From assembly GCA_023387655.1 (NCBI GenBank), contig JAEWHR010000012.1, forward strand, positions 1 through 5,338: a stretch of DNA of 5,338 bases, written 5' to 3'. The stretch is from Bacillota bacterium. Its GTDB lineage: Bacteria > Bacillota > Clostridia > Lachnospirales > Lachnospiraceae. Position 1 is the first letter of the stretch, and each line of letters starts with the position of its first letter. Below are positions 1 to 4,834 of the stretch, in pieces. A model generated the notes under the pieces. That model made no database searches, was not told the DNA's origin, and was given only the letters and a program-made list of their open reading frames with translations. Made by a program: the position numbers and the translations under genes.

Positions 1-832
1 CAATTTGTACTTTATGTTCAATATCGGATTGTAATTCAATATTCGCAACCTTTAATTCAGAAATTGTACTCTCTAATTTTTCAGAAAGCATATTAATGCT
101 ATTCCCAAGCTGACCAATTTCATCTTGTGATGTACCCTCATATTTTACATTAAAATCAAGGTTTGTCATCTTTTTTGCTATACCTTCTAGTACCAATATA
201 GGTTTCGTAAAACTTCTACTTATAAAGAACATAGCAAACGAACCCACAACAGTTACAAATATACCGGCATATGCTAAGAAATTATTGGATATAGCAGAAC
301 TCTCCTGAAGATTTTCCATGTTCGTTCGTACAAATACAACTAAACCAGTATCCAATATTCCAATCAAATCAAGATAGTTCATCTGCATTAAAGCGTCATG
401 TTGGATAAAGATATCATATTTATTACCAACATTTTTAATCCATTTTATTCTATCTATCATTCTATTTGGCGTATTTCCGTATAAATATGCTGCCATCGAT
501 TCTATTACACGTGAAATATTACGTTCAGAACCATTCGAACTATAAACAATACCATTATAGAGATCGGCATTTTTTGCGATGTAGGCACTTGCATTATTTG
601 TCGACACCATTCTATCCATCTTCATTAATTGCTCTTCTGTAAAAACTCCTGTTTGACTACTCTCATTGAAAGTATTATTGATCTCATAAAACACGGAATC
701 AAGTGCTTTAATCTTACTATATTGGTAATAATCAGTTAAGAAAAATTTATTTAGCGCCCAACATAAAAAAATCGTAAATGCCAGCGATATGGTAAGTAAA
801 AATGTAATTTTAAGCCGTAAGGAATGTTTCAT
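1..832 (-). CDS. Sensor histidine kinase, N-terminal part (cut by window edge)
   Basis: Membrane sensor that would autophosphorylate on histidine and pass phosphate to the response regulator encoded just upstream. The window holds 277 codons from the start. A short basic N-terminus (MKHSLRLK) precedes a first membrane helix at about residues 9-27. An extracytoplasmic region of about 155 residues with no motif I recognise follows, then a second membrane helix at about 185-206. A HAMP linker covers about 204-257, with its proline (P211 in FTKP) and the DEIGQLG motif starting at D237. The start of the signalling helix comes next. The catalytic H-box, N-box and G-boxes lie outside the window, so kinase activity is inferred from the HAMP architecture and from pairing with the regulator. 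The ATG overlaps the regulator stop by one base (TAATG) and has a GAGG ribosome site 7 nt upstream inside the regulator gene, which implies translational coupling. The input signal is unknown. Confidence 0.93.
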   Translation of the reverse strand, partial: MKHSLRLKITFLLTISLAFTIFLCWALNKFFLTDYYQYSKIKALDSVFYEINNTFNESSQTGVFTEEQLMKMDRMVSTNNASAYIAKNADLYNGIVYSSNGSERNISRVIESMAAYLYGNTPNRMIDRIKWIKNVGNKYDIFIQHDALMQMNYLDLIGILDTGLVVFVRTNMENLQESSAISNNFLAYAGIFVTVVGSFAMFFISRSFTKPILVLEGIAKKMTNLDFNVKYEGTSQDEIGQLGNSINMLSEKLESTISELKVANIELQSDIEHKVQI

Positions 833-1506
833 TAAACCACCTCGAATTTATAGCCCATTCCCCAAATGGTCTTAATATAATCACCCTTATCTCCCATTTT
901 ACTACGAAGCTTTTTTACGTGAGTGTCTATGGTTCTTGCATCTCCAAAGTAATCATAATTCCACACATTATTTAAAATCTTCTCTCTAGATAAAGCAACA
1001 CCTTTGTTTGTAATAAAATAAGTCAAGAGTTCAAATTCTTTCACACTTAAATCAATTGCCATACCATCTATTTTAACTTCATGCGCTGCCTTATCTACTA
1101 AGATTCCACCTATTTCTATCGTCTCGTCCGAAGTTTGAATTGTTCGTCGCACGATGGCTTCTACACGTGCAACTAATATTTTAGGACTAAAAGGTTTTGA
1201 GATATATTCATCCACACCTAATTCAAAACCTAACAATTCATCTTTCTCATCACTTTTTGCAGTAAGCATAATGATAGGTACCTTAGAGAATTTACGGATC
1301 TCTCTACATACTTGCCACCCATCCATCTTTGGCATCATGACATCTAGAATAATTAAAGAAATATCCTTCTGCTCAAAGAATATATCAACTGCTTGCTCTC
1401 CATTCTCAGCTTCTAATACATCATAGTTGCTACGAGAAAGAAAATCCTTTACTAATTTACGCATTCTACTTTCATCATCTACCACTAAAACTTTTAAGCG
1501 TTCCAT
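832..1506 (-). CDS. OmpR/PhoB-family DNA-binding response regulator
   Basis: Cytoplasmic transcription factor of 224 residues, the expected size for the family, switched by phosphorylation from the adjacent sensor kinase. The receiver domain (about 3-120) has the acidic pocket D10-D11, the phosphoacceptor D55 in LDVMMPKMDG, the switch threonine T82 in IIMLTAK and the conserved lysine K104 in SKPF. A winged-helix DNA-binding domain follows (about 128-224), with the typical SREKILNNVW and RTIDTHVKKLRSK segments and the terminal WGMGYKF hairpin. An in-frame ATG at 1539 would add 11 residues (MLCCRKEWRYD) that the family lacks. I chose the ATG at 1504-1506 because GGAGG sits 6 nt before it and the protein then begins MERLKVLVVDDE, as relatives do. 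It lies 71 nt downstream of the membrane-protein gene and overlaps the kinase start. Targets cannot be read from the window, and a specific name such as ResD or PhoP would be a guess. Confidence 0.96.
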   Translation of the reverse strand: MERLKVLVVDDESRMRKLVKDFLSRSNYDVLEAENGEQAVDIFFEQKDISLIILDVMMPKMDGWQVCREIRKFSKVPIIMLTAKSDEKDELLGFELGVDEYISKPFSPKILVARVEAIVRRTIQTSDETIEIGGILVDKAAHEVKIDGMAIDLSVKEFELLTYFITNKGVALSREKILNNVWNYDYFGDARTIDTHVKKLRSKMGDKGDYIKTIWGMGYKFEVV

Positions 1507-1512
1507 ATCGTA

Positions 1513-1517
1513 CCTCC
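1513..1517 (-). promoter_or_regulatory. Ribosome binding site that fixes the response regulator start
   Basis: The minus strand reads GTGGAGGTACGAT before the ATG at 1506, giving GGAGG with a 6-nt spacer. No comparable site precedes the longer in-frame ATG at 1539, so the shorter 224-residue protein is preferred. Confidence 0.85.
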
Positions 1518-1525
1518 ACTCTTTT

Positions 1526-1551
1526 CTACAGCATAGCAAATATCTATGTAG
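1526..1551 (-). other. Short imperfect hairpin in the leader of the response regulator
   Basis: CTACAGCATAG and CTATGTAG (plus-strand reading) can pair through 8 bp with a 3-nt bulge and a 7-nt loop. The element lies in the 71-nt gap upstream of the regulator, just before its ribosome site. No T-run follows on the minus strand, so it is not an intrinsic terminator. It may be an RNA processing or stability element, or chance. Confidence 0.3.
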
Positions 1552-1577
1552 AATTTGTGAAAACCTTGCTAAAAAAA

Positions 1578-2138
1578 CTAGTTTTCCTTATCTTGTTTCA
1601 TAAGCGCTTGTTCTTTTTCTAGAATTGCATTTTCTCTTTCAGTCAGTTCCTTCTCCCATGCCGAATACTTGTTTTGTATCTTTACTTCAGCATCTTCAAA
1701 AGGTGAGTTGTTACCAAGCAATACGGATGCAAACATTCCAATTATGATCAAAATTAAAAAAACATTTATGATACGCAGGTTTCTAAGTTTCCCCTGTAAT
1801 ATATCTTTTTTCCCTTGTTTTTGCTCCTCAGACATCTGTTGAAAAGTTGCACTACGTCCAAATGCTCCTTTTTTCATCTCCGTTGGTACAGTAACTAACA
1901 CTGGACTCACGGTCTTATCAGAAAATGCATTCAGTTCTTTTTGTATTTCCCTTAGAAAACTGATGCCGGTAGGAGTCACAAAGGATTGTTTTTCTATTAA
2001 TCCTTCATATAGCTTTTTTAACTTATCTCTATCTGAAAAATCTGTTCTACTTCTAATATAAGCAATCGATTCAGCCTCCTTTTTAGCTAAATCCATTTCT
2101 TTCGCAGTTGCATAACCATATCCATCAAATTCAAACAA
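1578..2138 (-). CDS. Single-pass membrane protein of unknown function with C-terminal coiled coil
   Basis: I do not recognise this 186-residue protein. The N-terminal part (1-122) is hydrophilic and mostly helical in character: a glycine/tyrosine-rich start (FEFDGYGYA), a charged helix (about 12-50), and a segment TPTGISFLREIQKEL (about 55-69). One hydrophobic helix spans about 123-142. A highly charged, probably coiled-coil tail follows (about 148-184). Basic residues just before the helix (K110, K111, K117, R119, R122) suggest the N-terminus is cytoplasmic and the coiled-coil tail external. There is no cleavable signal peptide or lipobox. The start is TTG at 2136-2138, supported by an AAGGAGG site with an 8-nt spacer; the first in-frame ATG (M15) lacks such a site. 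It lies 58 nt after the cyclophilin gene and 71 nt before the regulator, so it is probably co-transcribed with both. An envelope or signalling accessory role is only inference. Confidence 0.82.
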   Translation of the reverse strand: MFEFDGYGYATAKEMDLAKKEAESIAYIRSRTDFSDRDKLKKLYEGLIEKQSFVTPTGISFLREIQKELNAFSDKTVSPVLVTVPTEMKKGAFGRSATFQQMSEEQKQGKKDILQGKLRNLRIINVFLILIIIGMFASVLLGNNSPFEDAEVKIQNKYSAWEKELTERENAILEKEQALMKQDKEN

Positions 2139-2196
2139 TCCTTATTCCTCCTTTTTCTTTATAATATCGTCTCTTATAATCTAAAATATAATCTCC

Positions 2197-3015
2197 TTAC
2201 TGAACTTCTGAGATTTTTATAGTTTCAATTACAACAGGATTCTTTGGAGTTCCTTGATTGTCTGCTTTTTCAGTTTCTGCAATCGCATCTAAGACATCAA
2301 AACCTTCTAACACTTGTCCAAATACTGTATGTTTTCTAGTTAACCAAGGTGTACCTCCATAGGTTAAAAATTGATTGAGTTCACTTGATGATATAGCTAC
2401 TCCATAAGCTTTTTGCACATAATCAATTAAGGATAAATTATAATACTCCATCGCCAAATCCTTCAATAGGTTCACCTGTTCTGAATCCGCTTGAACAATA
2501 AAAAATTGACTACCATTCGTATTAGCTCCACTATTTGCCATACAAAGAGCACCACGGAAAGGATATAGGTCATTTGAAAATTCATCTTCAAAAGGCTCAC
2601 CATAGATACTCTCACCACCAGTTCCTGTCCCAAGAGGATCTCCCCCTTGTATCATAAAATCATCAATAATTCGATGAAATGTTACTCCATCGTAATATCC
2701 GTCCTTGGCATGGGTTATAAAGTTTTCTACTGCTTTTGGAGCTTTTTTCTCAAATAATTTTATCTTAATGGTACCAAAATCTTTTATGTTGATTTCAGCA
2801 ATCGTATCACCTTTCTTAGCATCCTTAAACTGATACAACTTTTTAGCATCTTTGGTAAGGGTTGGTTCCTCAGCAACATCTTCATTACTTGATTCTTCTT
2901 GTGTGATAGATGGCGTTGGTGTTGCCTCATCAGTCTCTTTATTTTTTAAGCCACAACCAATTAGACTAAAAGTCATAGCTCCACATAGTATCATTATTCC
3001 TAATTTCTTATGCAT
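2197..3015 (-). CDS. Cyclophilin-type peptidyl-prolyl cis-trans isomerase lipoprotein
   Basis: Catalyses cis-trans isomerisation of peptide bonds before proline, here probably on proteins folding outside the membrane. The 272-residue precursor has a lipoprotein signal (MHKK, hydrophobic core, lipobox LIGC) with lipidation expected at C21. An acidic Ser/Thr/Pro-rich linker follows (about 25-58), then the cyclophilin domain (about 66-271). Active-site residues comparable to human cyclophilin A are visible: R115 in VTFHRI, F120, M121 and Q123 in DFMIQGGDP, A160-N161, Q170 and F172 in GSQFFIV, W224-L225 and H229 in PWLTRKHTVFG. Between FFIV and PWL there is an insertion of roughly 45 residues, mostly helical and Tyr/Leu-rich, absent from the minimal fold. 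The ATG has a GGGAGA site with a 6-nt spacer. It appears to be the first gene of the operon that continues into the membrane protein and two-component genes. The paralog name (ppiA or ppiB) cannot be settled. Confidence 0.95.
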   Translation of the reverse strand: MHKKLGIMILCGAMTFSLIGCGLKNKETDEATPTPSITQEESSNEDVAEEPTLTKDAKKLYQFKDAKKGDTIAEINIKDFGTIKIKLFEKKAPKAVENFITHAKDGYYDGVTFHRIIDDFMIQGGDPLGTGTGGESIYGEPFEDEFSNDLYPFRGALCMANSGANTNGSQFFIVQADSEQVNLLKDLAMEYYNLSLIDYVQKAYGVAISSSELNQFLTYGGTPWLTRKHTVFGQVLEGFDVLDAIAETEKADNQGTPKNPVVIETIKISEVQ

Positions 3016-3117
3016 GTTATTCTCCCTTTATTTCTTTGTAACTCATTTCTAGCATAGTTTTTAAATGTTTGCTAAACATAGTTTCATAAGTATCTTTTTT
3101 TGTCACTTTGCCTTTGT

Positions 3118-3146
3118 ATCGTAACATATTTCGCTAGAAAATACAA
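3118..3146 (-). promoter_or_regulatory. Weak candidate promoter for the cyclophilin operon
   Basis: On the minus strand TTGTAT (3141-3146) is followed after 17 nt by TACGAT (3118-3123), roughly matching a sigma-A promoter. It would give a 5' leader of about 95 nt. The match is modest (3/6 and 4/6), and no better pair was found between here and the start codon. Confidence 0.25.
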
Positions 3147-3168
3147 CGGAAAGCAAGGGAGCTTTCTA

Positions 3169-3192
3169 CGATAGAGATTGCTAATTCTATCG
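3169..3192. repeat. 7-bp perfect inverted repeat over the candidate tdk -35 box
   Basis: CGATAGA (3169-3175) and TCTATCG (3186-3192) are exact reverse complements separated by 10 nt. The gap contains the TTGCTA hexamer proposed as the tdk -35 box. The geometry resembles a dimeric repressor operator, but no specific regulator can be assigned. Confidence 0.4.
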
Positions 3193-3206
3193 ACTAATGG
3201 TAGAAT
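3178..3206 (+). promoter_or_regulatory. Candidate sigma-A promoter for tdk
   Basis: TTGCTA (3178-3183), 17-nt spacer, TAGAAT (3201-3206): 4/6 and 5/6 matches at the ideal spacing. Transcription would start near 3213 and give a leader of about 140 nt. A second -10-like hexamer, TATACT (3237-3242), lacks a good -35 box and is less likely. Confidence 0.45.
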
Positions 3207-3325
3207 AATTTCCATCTGGATACAAATACATTTTAATATACTAAAGCATTGGGTTGCCATTCTAAGAATTCCCTTGATTCCTAGTTTTCATGCGAATACA
3301 ATAGAAGGAGTTTTAATTTAGTGAA

Positions 3326-3341
3326 ATGGTAAAGCTACCAT
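3326..3341 (+). promoter_or_regulatory. Perfect hairpin abutting the tdk ribosome binding site
   Basis: ATGGTA (3326-3331), loop AAGC, TACCAT (3336-3341) form an exact 6-bp stem with a 4-nt loop. It ends directly against the tdk Shine-Dalgarno GGAGG (3342-3346). Upstream, a second Shine-Dalgarno AAGGAG (3305-3310) precedes a tiny ORF GTG AAA TGG TAA (3321-3332) whose stop falls inside the hairpin. A ribosome on this mini-ORF would open or block the stem. This arrangement could modulate tdk translation, but it is only a structural inference. Confidence 0.4.
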
Positions 3342-3351
3342 GGAGGTATGA

Positions 3352-3909
3352 ATGTCAAAATTATATTTTAAATACGGTTGTATGAATAGTAGCAAATCAG
3401 CAAACCTTTTAATGATTCGCCATAATTATGTAGAACAGGGTTTTGATGTTTTATTATTAAAACCTTCTATCGATGATCGAGAAGGTAAATCCATTATAAA
3501 GTCAAGAATTGGGATCGAAGCAGAATGTATTATGGTTAATCCAACTGATTCCATAAAAGATACCTTTCAAAAACATCCCGCTGATATAATTATGGTTGAT
3601 GAAGCTCAATTCCTTACAAAAGATCAGGTTGACGAACTTTATGAGATTTCCTTTCACAACAATGTCCTATGCTTTGGCCTGTTGACAGATTTTCAACAGC
3701 ATCTTTTTGAAGGTAGCCAAAGACTTATTGAACTTTCTGAGAGTTTACAAGAAATCAAAACCGTATGTTCATGCGGTCGCAGAGCTACGATGAATGTTCG
3801 CTTTGATGAACAAGGTAATCTAATTACACATGGGGAACAAGTTGACATTGGAGGAAATGATAAATATAGAGCAATGTGTAAATATTGTTATGAGAATCTA
3901 AAGAAATAA
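3352..3909 (+). CDS. tdk: Thymidine kinase (type II, TK1-like)
   Basis: Cytosolic salvage enzyme that phosphorylates thymidine to dTMP using ATP. Its 185 residues fit the family. The order of motifs matches E. coli Tdk: N-terminal LYFKYGCMNSSKS P-loop (9-16), DDR (41-43), SRIG (51-54), Walker-B-like VDEAQFL with probable catalytic E84, GLLTDF (109-114) and FEGSQRL (119-125). The structural zinc ligands are C139 and C141 (CSCGRRA) and C176 and C179 (CKYC), with the thymidine-binding loop GGNDKYRAMC (167-176) before the last pair. The P-loop carries Ser14 where the usual GxxxxGK[ST] has glycine; K15 and S16 are kept. The ATG at 3352 has GGAGG five nt upstream; the ATG at 3348 is out of frame. 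The gene stands alone, divergent from the cyclophilin operon and closed by a terminator 74 nt downstream. Confidence 0.97.
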   Translation: MSKLYFKYGCMNSSKSANLLMIRHNYVEQGFDVLLLKPSIDDREGKSIIKSRIGIEAECIMVNPTDSIKDTFQKHPADIIMVDEAQFLTKDQVDELYEISFHNNVLCFGLLTDFQQHLFEGSQRLIELSESLQEIKTVCSCGRRATMNVRFDEQGNLITHGEQVDIGGNDKYRAMCKYCYENLKK

Positions 3910-3982
3910 CGAGAAACTATTTAAACTAGAATATGTATCACATAGGAGAATTAGTTTACTATAATGCCTATCTTACTCTTTT

Positions 3983-4010
3983 AAGTGCTTGGGAACCAGG
4001 CACTTTTTTT
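3983..4010 (+). terminator. Intrinsic terminator of tdk
   Basis: AAGTGCTTGG (3983-3992) pairs with CCAGGCACTT (3996-4005) in a 10-bp stem with one G-T wobble and a 3-nt loop, followed by a T-run to 4010. It lies 74 nt past the tdk stop. There is no A-run on the left side, so it works only on the plus strand. Confidence 0.93.
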
Positions 4011-4019
4011 GATTACGCG

Positions 4020-4081
4020 ACAAAGTGGCATCGCCCTGAATTTGTTGATTCGCGGATCTTAGAGTGGCGAAGCCACTTTGT
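4020..4081. repeat. 16-bp near-perfect inverted repeat (stem-loop), possible dispersed element
   Basis: The left arm (4020-4035, beginning ACAAAGTGGC) and the right arm (4066-4081, ending GCCACTTTGT) match as reverse complements at 15 of 16 positions, with a 30-nt loop that holds a small GAAT/ATTC stem. It is much richer in GC than the flanking DNA and begins 10 nt after the tdk terminator. No T-run follows on either strand, so it is not a second standard terminator. It could be a REP- or MITE-like repeat or an mRNA 3'-end stabiliser. Confidence 0.65.
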
Positions 4082-4241
4082 TCTTAAAGAATTTTAATAG
4101 TAATAGTTGAACGTAATAAGATATTTGAATTTGGTGCAGATTTTAAATACCTTTTATATTACTTATTTTTATATTAAATGATAGCAAATAAGCATAATAT
4201 ATAATTTCACCATAGCAATGTTATACAACATAGAATATAAC

Positions 4242-4274
4242 AAAAAAATAAAACCCTAGCAAACACTAAGGTTT
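4242..4274 (-). terminator. Intrinsic terminator of ssrA
   Basis: On the minus strand AAACCTTAG (4266-4274) pairs with CTAGGGTTT (4251-4259) in a 9-bp stem containing one T-G wobble, with a 6-nt loop. It is followed by TTATTTTTTT (4242-4251). It starts 5 nt beyond the encoded tmRNA 3' end, so trimming of the precursor is needed. Confidence 0.9.
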
Positions 4275-4279
4275 AGTAA

Positions 4280-4613
4280 TGGAGATGACGGGAGTTGAAC
4301 CCGTGTCCAAAAGCCCTTCCATTGTACTTCTACAAGTTTAGTTGATTATTTAACATTCCCTACGTCAGACTCGAATCAACACGATTCTGATTTCAGTAGC
4401 TTCATGTTACGCCCACATACTCAAAGCTTTGTATGCGTCGTTTCCTACATAGTCGATGCCTGGGTCTTAAAGTGTAGGTGCTTTAAGTCAGACAGCTGCC
4501 ATTAGGCAGCGTATGCTAAATTATCGTTAGCGTTTATATTTATTTTGGATTTAACGCATTCCTACGACTTGCTTCTCCAATTTCAAAACCCCTGTCGAAA
4601 CCGGTACATCCCC
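4280..4613 (-). ncRNA. ssrA: Transfer-messenger RNA (tmRNA)
   Basis: Rescues ribosomes stalled on broken mRNA: it acts first as alanyl-tRNA, then as template for a degradation tag, working with SmpB. The 5' end GGGGATG (4607-4613) pairs with 3' CATCTCC (4281-4287) as the acceptor stem and includes the G3-U70 wobble that alanyl-tRNA synthetase needs. The conserved GGTTTCGACAGGGG block follows the 5' strand. The T arm is ACGGG-TTCAACT-CCCGT (4288-4304). The tag stop codon sits in the loop of a CTGCC/GGCAG hairpin (4496-4509), as in other tmRNAs. The tag reads ANDNLAYAA. The encoded sequence after the discriminator A (4280) is TTA and not CCA, so the CCA end must be added after processing. Ends are assigned by acceptor-stem pairing and may be off by a base. 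It has its own promoter and terminator. Confidence 0.97.
4502..4531 (-). other. ssrA: tmRNA tag-peptide reading frame (ANDNLAYAA)
   Basis: Codons GCT AAC GAT AAT TTA GCA TAC GCT GCC TAA follow the TAAAC stretch where translation resumes. With the uncoded alanine carried by tmRNA, the appended tag would be A-ANDNLAYAA. The hydrophobic Ala-Ala end is the usual ClpXP-type degron. The order LAYAA differs from the common ALAA ending of E. coli and B. subtilis. The resume codon is assigned by comparison with the E. coli frame. Confidence 0.85.
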
Positions 4614-4648
4614 AAATTATTACAATAACCATTTTGAGGTGTAGCTAA

Positions 4649-4677
4649 ATTATAATATATTATAAATTAATTGTCAA
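4649..4677 (-). promoter_or_regulatory. Perfect consensus sigma-A promoter of ssrA
   Basis: On the minus strand TTGACA (4672-4677), exactly 17 nt, then TATAAT (4649-4654): both hexamers and the spacing match consensus exactly. Transcription should start near 4642, leaving about 29 nt of 5' leader to be cut off at 4613, presumably by RNase P. This fits strong constitutive expression of tmRNA. Confidence 0.93.
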
Positions 4678-4679
4678 TA

Positions 4680-4728
4680 GATATAATAACGGCTACAGTT
4701 CTACCGATTCCTCGAAGACTGTAGCCGT
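4680..4728 (-). terminator. GC-rich hairpin, probable terminator of the 151-residue protein gene
   Basis: ACGGCTACAGT (4689-4699) and ACTGTAGCCGT (4718-4728) are perfect 11-bp reverse complements around an 18-nt loop. On the minus strand the stem is followed by TATTATAT, a T-rich but interrupted tail, just before the ssrA -35 box. This position suits a terminator that shields ssrA from upstream read-through. The long loop and imperfect T-run lower confidence; on the plus strand no T-run follows. Confidence 0.5.
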
Positions 4729-4773
4729 CATATGTATGAATATACTTTGGGGGCTAAATTAATTGTTGAATAT

Positions 4774-4798
4774 TTTACCTAGCAAAAAGTTTACCTAG
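4774..4798. repeat. Pair of 9-bp direct repeats TTTACCTAG
   Basis: TTTACCTAG occurs at 4774-4782 and again at 4790-4798, with 7 nt between copies. It lies between the hairpin at 4689-4728 and the stop codon of the upstream gene. No function is apparent. Confidence 0.45.
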
Positions 4799-4834
4799 GA
4801 TTCCAGGATAATTATTGCATCTGCTGTTTATTAG

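Larger units (their letters stand above)
3016..3351. other. Divergent intergenic region between the cyclophilin operon and tdk
   Basis: This 336-bp AT-rich stretch has no convincing protein gene. It must hold both divergent promoters. Structures seen from left to right: an ATGTTT/AAACAT palindrome (3064-3078) flanked by two copies of CATAGTTT (3053-3060, 3078-3085); a 6-bp inverted repeat GAAAGC/GCTTTC (3149-3166); a 7-bp inverted repeat CGATAGA/TCTATCG (3169-3192); an overlapping ATTCTA/TAGAAT pair (3184-3206); a hairpin CTAAGAAT/ATTCCTAG with one mismatch followed by TTTT (3262-3288); and the tdk translation-start structures. The density of short repeats suggests regulation, but in AT-rich DNA some will be chance. 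Confidence 0.6.
3910..4279. other. Intergenic region between tdk and ssrA, no protein gene seen
   Basis: Both flanking genes point inward here and end with their own terminators. The stretch holds the tdk terminator (3983-4010), a GC-richer inverted repeat (4020-4081) and the ssrA terminator (4242-4274). Between 4082 and 4241 the DNA is very AT-rich with only very short ORFs and no ribosome-site-supported start. A small ATGTT/AACAT palindrome lies at 4218-4231. Confidence 0.7.

Noticed and set aside
1154..1426. 90-codon open frame on the plus strand
   Set aside because: It lies wholly antisense to the response regulator, whose motifs are unmistakable, and has no ribosome site; it is a reading-frame shadow.
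1507..1539. Longer N-terminus for the response regulator from the ATG at 1539
   Set aside because: The extra MLCCRKEWRYD is atypical for the family, and the GGAGG site positions initiation at 1506.
2160..2192. Three TATAAT motifs on the plus strand between two minus-strand genes
   Set aside because: They are embedded in AT-rich DNA, lack -35 partners and would direct antisense transcription; probably compositional.
2852..3052. 66-codon open frame on the plus strand
   Set aside because: It overlaps the signal peptide and linker of the cyclophilin lipoprotein in antisense, and its hydrophobic look mirrors that region. I see no promoter or ribosome site.
3213..3351. T-box or known riboswitch in the tdk leader
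   Set aside because: No T-box consensus (AGGGTGGNACCGCG-like) or recognised riboswitch core is present; only short generic hairpins are seen.
3326..3385. Short ORF beginning ATG GTA AAG and overlapping the tdk start
   Set aside because: Its ATG is 15 nt from the nearest upstream Shine-Dalgarno sequence, too far for good initiation, and it overlaps tdk out of frame.
4280..4310. Prophage or island attachment site at the tmRNA 3' end
   Set aside because: ssrA 3' ends are common integration targets, but no second copy of this segment and no integrase is present in the window.
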